DNA from: Steinernema hermaphroditum
Lineage: Eukaryota; Nematoda; Chromadorea; Rhabditida; Steinernematidae
Assembly (NCBI GenBank): GCA_030435675.1
Contig: CM059622.1
Span: 13,392,001 to 13,456,000, forward strand
Reading direction: 5' to 3'
Length of the DNA stretch: 64,000 nt
In this document: positions 1-10,892 of the stretch, one piece after another
Layout: every line of letters starts with the position of its first letter
Position numbering within the stretch: the first letter of the stretch is position 1
The notes under the pieces: model-generated
What the model saw: only the letters and a program-made list of their open reading frames with translations
Database searches by the model: none
What the model was told of the DNA's origin: nothing
Program-made: the position numbers and the translations under genes

Positions 1-1739
1 ATATCGACCATGCTCGGACACAGAGGTGAGGAGGCTCTGAGACTAGATGGTCTCTTGGATTCCAGAAGCCACGGCACTTCTCCTGGCACATAACGCCCCC
101 GTGAAGATCAAGAACAAAGACGGATGGAACACTCTAATGGAAGCGATCAGTTACGGTGATCGACAGATTATCACGACGATGTTGCGAAAGCTGAAGGCTC
201 AATCGCGAGAGAGCATGACTGCCAAGAAGCCGCACCTGATCGAAATGCTCTCGAACTTGGGCGATTTCTACCTTGAGCTCAAATGGGACTTTCATAGTTG
301 GAGTGAGTTCGTTTCTATCTCAAACCACTTATCCGGTGTGTTCAGTTCCACTGCTGTCGAAGATGTTACCATCCGATGTGTGCAAGATATACAAACGCGG
401 CACTTCGCTTCGGCTCGACACGACGCTCGTCGACTTCAACGACAGAACTTGGGAGCGCGGCGACATCTCGTTCATCTATAATTCAACAGCGGAGAAATCG
501 AACCAGCTAGTGATACTCGACAACAAAGCCAAAGTGTTCCAGAGAGTGCGACACCATGAGTCAGATGCAGAATTGGATGAAGAAGTCGATGTGCTCATGT
601 CGTCAGATATAGTTTCGGTGCAAATGTCCACGAAACCGATCACCTTCGAGAGGGCATATTCTGGATGGATCTTCAAGCAAGAGAAATCTGTATGGCCTTC
701 CGTTTTGAGCAAATCTCTCATGAACGATTCAGGAAACCGTTGGTGAATACGAGTCAGATTTCTACTCGATAGAAGGCATGACGCTCGTGACAAGGAAGAG
801 AAGAGAACATCTGACATCCGATGACATCAAGAAGAACAAGGCATTCATGCAGAATCTTTCGATTGGCAACACGAATATTCCGGACGAGGATTCTAAGGTG
901 CATTACGCGAAGATTACTGTTAATATTTCATTTCTTCTTCAGACATTCCGGCATCGTAAAAGCCTCCCGCCGCCTGGGCGTCCTTCAACAACGTGGGAGG
1001 AATATCTGGGTGCGGCTCCCGGACTTCCGCCTCCTCTAGGACGACCTCAAGTTCCCAAATCGAATGCGAAAACGTTCAAGGCGTGCGTGGGAATGGTCAG
1101 TCAGAGCTTGCTAGAGAAAAGTGAATAAACCGCCATGAATTCCAGAGTGACCAATTCCCACTATCAGTTAATGTGCTAGTGGACATTCTTGAAATTATCG
1201 CGCCGTTCAAACATTTAAACAAGTTGAGAAGATTCTGTGAAGTCAAGCTGCCTCCCGGTTTCCCCGTGAAGCTCGGTAAGTCCGTGGCACTCTAAGACGT
1301 TCAATCAACCGCTCCACCAGTGATAAACGCTTGTCAAATGCTTGTTATGGCTCTTCCGTCTGGATGCTAGATAGCACGAAACGTAGACCATTTACTGTAA
1401 CAATTTAGACTTTTTCTGTCTCAGATAACTCAGACAGAGACAAAATTTGCAGTTAGACGTCCCAGGAGTTCCAGCACTCGTGTGATTTGCAAAGTGTTGG
1501 AACGCCTGGGACGCATAAATCAATCCGTGCACCGTCAGTGGCGCATAGCTGTTGCTTTCATCACGTGGTCGTTCAAACCACCTGTTCATGTTTTGATCTT
1601 TTCAGAGATCCCGCTCTTGCCAACGATTTCCGCCAAAGTGACGTTCCAGAAATTTATCTTCCGCGATGACCTCAGCTTCAAGATGTTCAGGATACCCAAG
1701 TCATACCGGGAGGACTCAAACCGATTTCCCGACCTGTGA
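1..1739 (+). CDS. ANKRD13C-like ankyrin/GPCR-chaperone protein, 3' part
   Basis: Partial gene running in from the left edge. Exons by splice sites and phase: <1-25, 66-302, 346-689, 733-897, 943-1095, 1146-1275, 1606-1739 (TGA), 395 codons visible. The first 80 or so residues are the end of an ankyrin repeat ([14 protein letters not shown], then [13 protein letters not shown]). The GPCR-chaperone domain follows, with [20 protein letters not shown], a [11 protein letters not shown] strand, SFIYN, and near the end [18 protein letters not shown]. The protein stops soon after this block, so it has no C-terminal ubiquitin-interacting motifs. That matches ANKRD13C, an ER-associated chaperone for receptor biogenesis, better than the endosomal ANKRD13A/B/D. 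The role is inferred from family. Introns are 40-51 bp except the last (330 bp), which holds a hairpin. Confidence 0.9.
1458..1513 (+). repeat. Imperfect hairpin inside the last ANKRD13 intron
   Basis: Two 20-base arms (1458-1477 and 1494-1513) pair with one A-G mismatch and one G-U wobble around a 16-base loop. Partial pairing continues a few bases outward, giving a stem of roughly 25 bp. The arm core (cccaggagttcca) resembles a motif in dispersed repeats near 31.39 kb, 57.43 kb and 60.02 kb. It could be a small foldback repeat or a microRNA-like precursor. Confidence 0.6.
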
Positions 1740-2190
1740 ATAGCTCCAAGCAACTGGGTAGTATTATACCTCCACCGCGCAAATTTTGTACATTTTTCAC
1801 TAATAAACCTCGTATCGTTTATTACAGTAACAATCACTGATACCCATTTCAGCTTGCTAGTGCTTTTGGAAGGGCGATGGGTTCGATAAAGAAGGAAGTC
1901 GACACTTTCTGGGTAACAAGGAGCGACGCTGAGGAAGTCAGGCGAATCGGACAGAGGAAACTCGAGAGTAATGCGGCATGTGAAAGCACTTATCAGTTGA
2001 TCAGTGGGGTACGACCCGCACGGAAGTGGTGTAGATGCAGAAAAGACAGTGGGCAACATTGTGGACGACGACGGAATTCTTAGAAAACAACAAACTACGA
2101 GAACTCTTCTGAATATACAATAATAAACGATGCCACGGGGAATTTCTACACTTTGATAGAGGTAAACGAAGTGTCTTGATATGTTCACTG
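1740..2190. other. Intergenic, convergent 3' ends
   Basis: Between the stop codons of the ANKRD13-like gene (+) and the UBE2Q-like gene (-). I see no gene here, only AT-rich sequence with possible 3' UTRs (for example ataataaacg near 2120). Confidence 0.6.
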
Positions 2191-3709
2191 TTAGCCGTCC
2201 TCCTTGGGGGGAGTGTACCAGCCGGACTTGTTGTGGATCTGCACGAGCGACTTGAATGACTGCTGGGCGCGCGTCAGTGTGTAGGCCGTCTGAAACGAAA
2301 TAAACCGTGTACAGATTCAGAAGACTGCGACAAGCTACCTTCTGGGACGGGTCGGCTTGCACCCGCGCCTTCCCTTTCACCAAAGTGGCCGAGATCTGAA
2401 GAATTAACGACTCGATACTGTAGGCGCTGGACCAGCCCTGCTTCGTGAGGAGTTCCATGCAGATGGCGCCACCACTCAGCACGTAACCGTTCTGTATGTT
2501 CGGCGCCATCACACGGACGAAAGGCGGCTCGAACGGGAATGTCTCTTTGAAGCTGAAGCTGAACTGGATGAACGCGTCCTTTCCATCGCGTTCTAGCGTT
2601 TTCAGATCGGCGGCTAACGGACTATCGGAATCAACCCTAAAGTATCGAATTATGAAGGGCCCACGGACTGGTAAATCTTACTTGTAAAGGCGTACGACCC
2701 AATCGTATAAATTGTCGTCAACGAGGTCAACTGTGTACACCCCTGAAAAACAGTGTAATGTTCAGCGCTTCAGAAACAGAACTCACCATTCTTAAGGTTT
2801 TCTGATCGATAGATTTCTCGTAATTCTTTCATTAAACGGTCATTGGAAGTGACCGATCCAGAGTGCTGTCCTTTAAGGTGCTTTTCACGTTGCATTTGAC
2901 TTAGACGGTTCAACAACACGACTCCTTCTGGCTGCAAATCGGAGGTTTCTGCTTGCGATGCGGATTCGCCTATTTCTTCCATGTCGCACATAATGTCGTC
3001 TTCCTGATCGCTCATATCTTCTTCGTCCATGTGATGAACTTCGTCATCGTCGTGGCCCATGTCGTCATCATCGTCGCAGCTATCCATGTCGCCGCTTTCG
3101 TGGCCCTCATCGCGGTCGTCATTGAGCGATGAACGTCCGGAGTTCGATGACTGCACAGGCGTCAGTGTTTCCAGTTCTATGGGGGTGTCCACGTTGAAGA
3201 CGTTGCAGAGTTTCGAAACGAGATAGTGGATCTGTCCGCGCATCGAGGAGCGCGCTTCCATGCTGGCGAGTGACTTGCTACTGGACGGGTTCGAGAGAGC
3301 CTCGAGGACGGCGGCCACCCCAGAGTCCTCCGATTCGGAAAACCAAATCGGCGGCGTTCGGGGGAAGTCTTCTTGTATGTTGGCGGTGATGTTGATCGCA
3401 TGTCCCGAGGAGTCGATGAATTTGACTACGAGCTCATCGATCGATGCGGCGATCACCTAAATAGAAGGGAGATTAACCGAAAAATCCAATCGAATTGCAA
3501 ATTGAATTCCAAAATTAGAAAATTGTATTCAAAACGAACGTTTTGTTTGTACGAAATTTGAGCTTTTTCGTTTATTTTTGCTTGCATGACGCAAGACTGG
3601 GTCCAGCAGATGAACTACAACAAGAACTCACCTGAAACCGCTCGTGACCTCGCGGGAAAACCGTCGTCAGTAAGGAGATGTCCTCGCGAAGTTTCTGCAG
3701 ACAACTCAT
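2191..3709 (-). CDS. ubc-25: UBE2Q-type E2 ubiquitin-conjugating enzyme
   Basis: E2 enzyme that passes ubiquitin from E1 to substrates. Exons: 3709-3632, 3456-2787, 2742-2682, 2636-2339, 2289-2191, all in phase, 401 residues. The N-terminus ([21 protein letters not shown]) is an RWD-like domain typical of UBE2Q. A very acidic Asp/His/Met linker follows in exon 2, then the UBC fold: [35 protein letters not shown], and the active-site Cys in [10 protein letters not shown]. The tail [19 protein letters not shown] matches the family C-terminus. I chose Met 3709 because it aligns with the family start and an acceptor-like TTTGCAG lies 42 bases upstream, near 3752. The symbol is by analogy with the C. 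elegans UBE2Q homolog; orthology is not tested. Confidence 0.9.
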
Positions 3710-6326
3710 TCCGACTTCGCGAACCAGCCAACTACCGCGCCGTGAGGGGTTCTGCAAAGAGGAGGCGATCAGAACGACGAATCGGAAATTCTGCGACGAC
3801 AGACAGATAGACGGAACAGACGCAACTTCAAGAGTACAGTAGACGCGCGAGTGGCCGCGTTTGAGCTGCAGCAGACAGACAGCAGACGCGACCGACTACT
3901 CGTATTCCTCGCAGATTCAAACGAGATTTCTGTTCGTGTGGAAGCTGACGGCCACCGGCGAATATATCGCCAGATTTTGCTGAGTTTTGCATGGCTTTTG
4001 AGGGAGGTGCGATGCGAAGAATGGTTGACGAAATTGGGCAGCCGAGATAGTGCCGCGAAATGTTCGGGTGAATCATAATTTTCAGATTCTTATCGTCAAT
4101 TTTGATGGAAAAGAGAAAAGACATACACCGTTCACACTTTCAGCCTTAATTTCTGTCAATATTCTCTGAAAACCATGGTGCAGAATAATTCGCGCGATGA
4201 AATATATCCGTTTTTGAAGAAATAGACTGGAAAAGTAGTACTCAAGAAGTTTTTTTTGAAGATAAATGCCCGAAGCGTTCTTCTTGGATTCAGCAAAGCC
4301 GTAAAATGAACGAGCTAGGGAGAAGCCGAAGTATCCAATTAGCGAATCAATAAGCGTGGAATGGATCGAGTCGAGGGTCCTAATTGACGCGAAAAGGCCC
4401 TTATTCTCGTTTGTGGAACCGGATAATGTGACATGTAAATAACAGAAATTTGAAAGACGAACTCCATTCGGCCAATGGAGCTTCAAAATATACGAAATAT
4501 CTAAATACGGTGGCTATATTGCCTTGTTTTGCCAGTACGAATATCGAAGCACACTAAATCTAAGGTCAGTATAGGTGCAGCGTTTCAACTGGCACGTGCA
4601 ACCTCTCGTTGTAGGTTCGCCCCTTTGTCACCCGGCCGAGAATGGACCGTCGTGTGGCCTCGCGATCTCGTGTCGTCGAAGGTACGGCGCCGTCGAGCAA
4701 CCTTCGTGTCATTCGTGGCAGGCGCGAGCGCGTGAATATGAGCCGATCGACACATTATGCGTTCGCGCAGAGATGTAACCTTTAAATTACGGAACCGATG
4801 CTGGATTTTTGCTCGGCATCGCGGAACAGGGTCACCGCGTGTCGGGATCTTCGATCTTCTTGCGCTGTGGCGAAGAAGACGGACTGACCCAGTGGGATAT
4901 GCGTTACGTATATGTGGATTCAGTTTTACGACGAGGAAACAGATCGGAAATCAGCTTCCCGCTTGCTTCTCTCCCAGGCTGGGCGAAGGATCGATAGGCG
5001 AAACGCACGCCGCCGCCGCGGTGGTCGGTCTAGTGGAGTGGTCTCGCGTCACGGCCAGCCCCCACATTCGTCCGATTCCGTCCGTCTGTCCTCCCGGCCG
5101 CTGGGGAGTCGATCGGTGGCCGGGAGGACACTCCCACCGACGAGGAAAATCCATAGGTGAACCCGGGTCGGTACGTGTTGCAAAGGGAAGAAATGGGGAC
5201 AGAGACGGGCGACAGACGGCGGCTGTCTCGTTCGGGTGTTCACATTTGAGGGCGTGCCATCTTCTGTGAGCGATTCTGATGGTTTTTGGTTTTTTATTTT
5301 TAATTGATTCATGTATGTTTGGGAGAAGGATGGAACGGAGGAAACAGGCAGCGAGCCTAGATGAATGATTTCTGAGCGGGAATAGACCTACTTGACAGGA
5401 TGATTATAATATTTCAGACAGTAGACGACGGATCTTTGCTCTGATCTTTGTCTAGACCCGACCAGATCACTCTGTTTTCTTCCGGTCTCTGTAATCGGTC
5501 TGTATCTTGTGTTTATGTGTTCGTTTTGCACACAAAGCACCGTATGATCGGTGGTACGAGTATGACCAGGAAAGCAGGCACGTGCCACATGACAGCGAAG
5601 CGAGAGAGCAACATGATAAAAGTAGGCGTCGAACGCACAAAGGAACGACGTCGTCGTGGTTGTAAAAGTGAAATTATCCGAACCACATGACTTGACGGAT
5701 AATATAGCGATTCAGTCCCGCGCGACGCGTTCTCACGGCCATTAGAACGCAGAGACGCGTCTAGCCCTGTTTTCGCGTGAACGCCGTCAACAACAACAGC
5801 TTATCGCCAAATTAGAGCTGACGTCACTGTAAATCTTGGTCTTAGAGTCGAATACTATGTATAAACGATTGGCCGAGGGTGAAACGTGCCCCCTGTTTTG
5901 AATCCTACCGTAATGGGATTGGAGAGATCTTTGCTACTGACGTCACAGGAGTCAAAATAAAAAAGAAAGAAATGCGTAATGATTCGCGATCTCGGAGCCT
6001 AGAAGGATCTGACCAGATTGCCATTGATTAAAGGGGAATTAGTCACGGGATTGAAACCTCAATTCTTTAGGCAGTTTTCTGAAAATGAAGCTCTCGATTC
6101 TAGATAAGCGCCTCTTGTATATGGAAACGGTTCATTTACGGTGCTTCTACAATTTTATGCCTAGTGAACTGTAAACTATTCCTTGAATCATCCTTGAAAG
6201 GCACTATTTCGTTCATTTTAAAACAGAAAGTGCAAGAGTAGAATTCTTCACGAAAACCTGCGTAACTCGAATAATTGAACAAATCACAAATCTGCGTAAT
6301 TAGCGTTTGATTGTAGGAGTAGGACT

Positions 6327-6770
6327 GTGTTTCTCGAAACCAGCGACGTTTGAAGGAAATCTCTATTGGGGACTGAAGAAGAATGAACAAGAGTGAGGAG
6401 AAACTGACATCTCTGTGCATGTTCTCTGGATATAGAATTGCCTGAGAAGAGTTTCTTTTGAGAAGAAGACCTGAGACCTAATCTGTCCTTACCATGACAA
6501 GGAAAGGAAGAGTGAGGAACGACGACTTCGAAAAGTGGACGGTGAGCATGGAGCCCACGCAAAGCAGTTCGGGCTGAGCCATGACGCAAAGGGAAGTACT
6601 ATATATGATCTTTAATGTGGATGAAATTCCACGCCATTCGTCCATCGCCTTTTCCCACAGAGCCTGGCCGCCTGACCACCTGATCTTCCCACAAACAGAA
6701 AATGTGTCTCTCGAAACCAGCGACGTTTGAAGGAAATCTCTATTGGGGATAAGATTGGGGAGAAACTGAC
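6327..6770 (+). repeat. Direct repeat pair, unit A
   Basis: The segment 6327-6372 recurs at 6704-6749 with one or two substitutions (shared core ctcgaaaccagcgacgtttg), and gagaaactgac follows both copies at slightly different spacing (6399, 6760). This is an old local duplication or two copies of a short dispersed repeat. Confidence 0.75.
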
Positions 6771-6915
6771 ATATTTGCGATTATTATCTGGAAACCAGAG
6801 AGTTACCTAATTAGAAGTCATTTTTTAAAGAAGCTTTAGTCATGTGGACACTGAACGAATAAAAAGTCGTTCCTATCGGGATTTCTGTATATGAATAGGA
6901 ATCTCCTCTGAAGAC

Positions 6916-7412
6916 ATTTGAACAAGTAGGAAAAGGGCGGAATCTTCGTAATTACAGATCAAGAATAGTCATTAAAGCCGGAGGCTTTCTTAAAGGACAA
7001 AACTATCGAGGAAAAACGATCTCCCAAAATTTCCCTAATGACATCTTTGTGATGTCTTTGTACTCACAATCACATGGAGGACCCGGACATCCGGACGCTA
7101 CTGTCCTTGCCCGATCAGAAGCGCCGGAGTCAGTGGTTTCGGAGCCGTAGAGGCGGTGGAACAGCAGGAGGAGGAGGCACTATTGGGCTCGTTCCCTCCA
7201 CCCGCACCTCCGTTCCCATGTTCACCATCACCTCCAATCGATCCGGGGTTATGATGCGCGTTCAATGGAAAGTGCAAGCGATCTTTCTCAAAGAAGAATA
7301 TAATCGGTACTTCCTTATGAGAATGTCCCCTAAGATCATCAACATTTGAACAAGGGCTTGTAATTACAGACCGAAAATAGGCATTAGAGTCGGAGGCTTT
7401 CTTAAAGGACAA
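6916..7412 (+). repeat. Direct repeat pair, unit B
   Basis: 6950-7000 and 7364-7412 share taattacagaYc followed by ggaggctttcttaaaggaca, and both are preceded by a ttgaacaag block (near 6919 and 7345). Together with unit A this suggests repeated insertion of a small non-coding element between 6.3 and 7.4 kb. Confidence 0.7.
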
Positions 7413-9567
7413 TACGATCTGGAGACTCAAGGAAGTGACTTCCCAATATGTGGCCAAAGTACACGATCCTAATATAGATTTAGCGCAAGTACGTGATCCG
7501 TCCAGAGCTGCGGTGCCCTATCGAACATGGCGACATTCCCAACGGGCATCTGCTCAAATAAATCTACATTTTCTGTTCGCCAACAAGTCCACTCGTTTGT
7601 TATCCCGTGACGCGCACGCCATAAGGTCACCGCCGAGAGGACGGCAGCTGCATAAGCGTTCAAATTAAATCGACAAAGGAAATTAAAGACTAAGGACAGC
7701 ACTCGTTCACGGATCAATCGCTTCTTCCGCTGACGCAATAGGCGTGCGCGTTCTCGGAAGCGTGGTACTTAGACGAGAGACATTCCGATTGGGCTGTGGG
7801 AGTGTTTTGCGCCTGAGGCCATAATAAAAACAGGAAGGACGAGAACGAGAGGCTAAAGATCGAATTTTCGTGAATGTATTAGGGCTAAAGAGGATCCAAA
7901 GGCTCGGAGGCTTCCCGTGATAAGTAGCTTCCGGATTCGTGAGGACTACTTAGCCAAGGGATTGGAAAACAAAGAAGCTTTGAGGCTTTGGGGGAGCGTT
8001 AGAACTTCTGACCGTATGGAGTAGTAAAGGCTGAAACTTGGAGTAATCCAAAAAAGAAAGTGAGCTCAGTTCTTCATGCTTCCTGGGAAGATTCCCATCT
8101 TGAGTCATTTCCTGTTCCTCGAATAGGCTCAATGGCAGGAAAAGAAGAATAGCGATTAATTCTGCACGGCAGATTGCGTGTGAATGTGCACAGAACTGCA
8201 ACTGCAGCGGACAAAGGGGTTCCCACCCGGTGGTGGTAGAGACGATGAGATGTGATAGGGCGGAATTTCGAAGAATAGAAGATAACGTATAGGGTATATG
8301 AGCTATAAAATAGGCTGTGCACGATGTAAACGATCGCATATACCGTATTTCGTTCCCATCCAGTGTTAAATCACTATCTAAAGGTTGCGCTAAGTCAGTC
8401 TTCAAATGGAAAATTTGCTCCATTACGATTCTAAATCGATAACAAGGTGAGTTTTGAGAGGATTCCTATCTGTTCTTTCGAGTTTTCGCTTCCATACGAC
8501 CTTATACATTCAGTATCCGGCTCGCTAACGTCATAAAACTCTGACGAAACTGGCGGTTTTTCCACACCTCTCTCTTATAATATAATAACTGTAAAGGAGA
8601 AAAAGTAGGAAAACTCGCTTTCGCGAGTACATAAACGACCGAATCCAGTTTCGCGCTCTAAATCAAACAGAACCGGAAGTGCGAAAGACTTGACTTCGCC
8701 CTATGCAAAATGTGACAAATTCAATAATTTACATTTGACGGACACAGGAAGTGGAAGGTCATTAGTGCGGCGCCGTGAGGACAGAGAGAGAGTAATTTTA
8801 AATGAGCGCAGACGAGGTTGACACGAGTGACCTTTGAAGTATTTGTCTAGAGCGTGAACGAAGGACTTCGACGAAGGCGAAGACTAATCCGTCTTGAGCG
8901 GAGCCAAGCAGTGAAGACAAAGGCTTCTAAGAATATGTCCTGAAAAGGGCGCTTTGTCTGCGGGACAATGAGCACTGCTTGTACTAAAATAGGTACAATA
9001 GGACAAAACGATTTTGATTTCCGATTTCCCTCTGTATTTCACTTTTGATCGATTTTCCTCTGTACAGGAAAGTCGTTTCGGTCGTCGTTTTTCTGGTCCC
9101 CGTGGACGCATCACCCCGTCATCGAAGATGTAGGTAATCAAAGAGACGTGTCAAGAGTAGATCTCCGGCATTGGAGTAAAAAGGAACAGAGATCTCGAAG
9201 AGAAACTTGAAATTGAAGGCTATGGTAGATCGTGACCAGGGCTGTGCAAGTTTTGAATTTTGGGTTTTTAGTTTTTTTTTTTTGCAAAACTCCGCCCTGA
9301 AGCACTGTCAATGCCGCACGCGACAGACTTTTCTCCACGGCATCTCTGACAATGACCAGTCTTCGAAGGTCGATGACACCCGAAAATTTCCAAAATTTCC
9401 TATTGCTAAAGTCAAACATGCCACTGGAAGGCTTTTCCGAACAAACGAGTCAATACTTTTACCGTATTTCTGTCGTTTAAAGGTCACATTTCTTCAAATT
9501 TTTTGTTTTGGTTTGGAGTTTTTAGTTTGTTTCGCACAGCCCTGATCGTGATTGTCGACGAGAATTA

Positions 9568-10892
9568 CAGGGTGGCGCATAAATACTGTAAGTGGAAAAA
9601 CTGCTCATAACTTTTCATTTACGACAAGGAAACAAAATGAATTCATAACTGTAAGATTGGCGAGGAAATTCTGTACAACATACTTGAATTATGTTCGAAA
9701 TGCCCTCCTTGACAGTTTGATTAAGGCGTTCAGACGATTCTGGAAATTCTTCAGGATTCCCGCGGTGACTTTTGGCATGATTTCCTTCCAAGCGGTCTTC
9801 AGAGAGCGCTCCAGGGAATTCACACTACCGTGGCTTGTAGCGCATACGTTTGTCTCTAGGACTGACCAAACAGCGAAGTCGAGAGGGTTGAGGACCGGAG
9901 AGTTCCGCAGCCAAACATCTTTCCTCTTGACCCAACATCCTTCCTTCACATGGTTGGCTGTTACAAGACAAGGGTATCCTTGGCTCCATGGCCAGGCGTC
10001 CAGTCCTGCTGAAACGTCCATACGGTGTCGAGGGACAGATCTAAGGCCCAGGATTTCACCACGCCGTTCAGAACCAGGTTTCGGCAGTTCTTGCCATGGC
10101 AGGTCACCTTTTTTTTCATTGGCGTCGAAGAAAACGAGCTCTACGTTCCCAAGTCCAGAAACCCCGGCCCAAACCATGATGGACTTTGGGAAATGGCTCT
10201 TTTCGATGGTGACGTTGCGGGGAGAGCCTTTCGGAAGACGTTCACAGTGATCCCGGGTGTTTCGCACCGGATCAACGATGAAAATCTTCTCATCCGAGAA
10301 CAGGATTTTCTGGATGCTCCCTCCGCGGACTTCGACCTTTATCTTCCGACACTTGTCCTGTCTTACGGCTTTCATTTTGATCGTCCAAGAGCTAGCTGTA
10401 TGTCATCTTGTAGGAGTCGAGTCCGCGATTTTCTTTTCACAAATTTTCTCTGCGATCCCTCAATGACTCCCTGTTATTCGACCAGTTTTCTTATGGATAT
10501 GACCAGATTCTGCTTGATCTTGTTCCAAATGGCTTCTGTGGTCCTTGCTGTTTTGGACTGTTCTCGGTCTTCCACTTATTTGGCAAACAGTGATTCCTCC
10601 TGTCTCTTGAAAGTGTTCGACAAAACTCTGGACTTGAAAAAAATGGAATTTCCTTAACTTTTCAATTTCCGGAATCGGCATTCCACACTTTTAATCAGCG
10701 ATGGTAGCAAAACGGTCATTTTGGGACACCATTTTGTCGAAGGGGCAAGGAGAAAAATAACAGGGGAAACAGTAATCCTAGATCAAAAAAGAACGAGGAA
10801 CACGAATATAACAACAGAAGTGGTACAAAAAGGCGAAAAAGCAGGACAAATTGAAAAGTTTGACCCACTTACAGTATTTATGCGCCACCCTG
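9568..10892 (-). mobile_element. Mariner-type DNA transposon, decayed, with perfect 28-bp TIRs
   Basis: A 1325-bp element bounded by TA dinucleotides (9566-9567, 10893-10894), the expected mariner target-site duplication. Its two 28-base terminal inverted repeats (9568-9595, 10865-10892) are exact reverse complements, beginning cagggtggcgcataaatact. It encloses a minus-strand transposase relic. The TIRs read outward from the relic as in an intact element, so the ends may still be recognisable to an active transposase elsewhere in the genome. Confidence 0.95.
9689..10734 (-). pseudogene. Mariner-like transposase relic
   Basis: Degenerate DDE transposase. The presumed start (MVSQNDRFATI, near 10732) meets an in-frame stop after ADx within 15 codons. 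The longest surviving frame (10375-9689) holds the first catalytic Asp in KILFSDEKIF, then SIMVWAGVSG, and, after frameshifts, the third catalytic Asp in SPVLNPLDFAVWS. The second Asp (QQDW) sits in another frame near 10010. The number of breaks shows it cannot encode active enzyme. Its class is mariner with a D as third catalytic residue; the subfamily is not determined. Confidence 0.9.

Larger units (their letters stand above)
3710..9567. other. Gene-poor region with repeats and a GC-rich block
   Basis: About 5.9 kb without a gene model I can support. 4600-5270 is GC-rich, CpG-rich and has several overlapping open frames, none recognisable; it may be a promoter or 5' UTR. 6.3-7.4 kb holds diverged direct repeats (listed separately). 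A Gly/Ser-rich open frame on the minus strand at 7098-7270 is compositionally exon-like but has no family resemblance. 9180-9540 contains poly-T and low-complexity sequence next to the mariner element. Confidence 0.5.

Noticed and set aside
4757..5312. Long overlapping frames in the GC-rich block
   Set aside because: Open frames on both strands are expected from base composition; no motif recognised.
7074..7457. Gly/Ser-rich frames on both strands as a collagen or secreted gene
   Set aside because: No Gly-X-Y pattern, no signal peptide and no convincing splice sites; surrounded by repeats.
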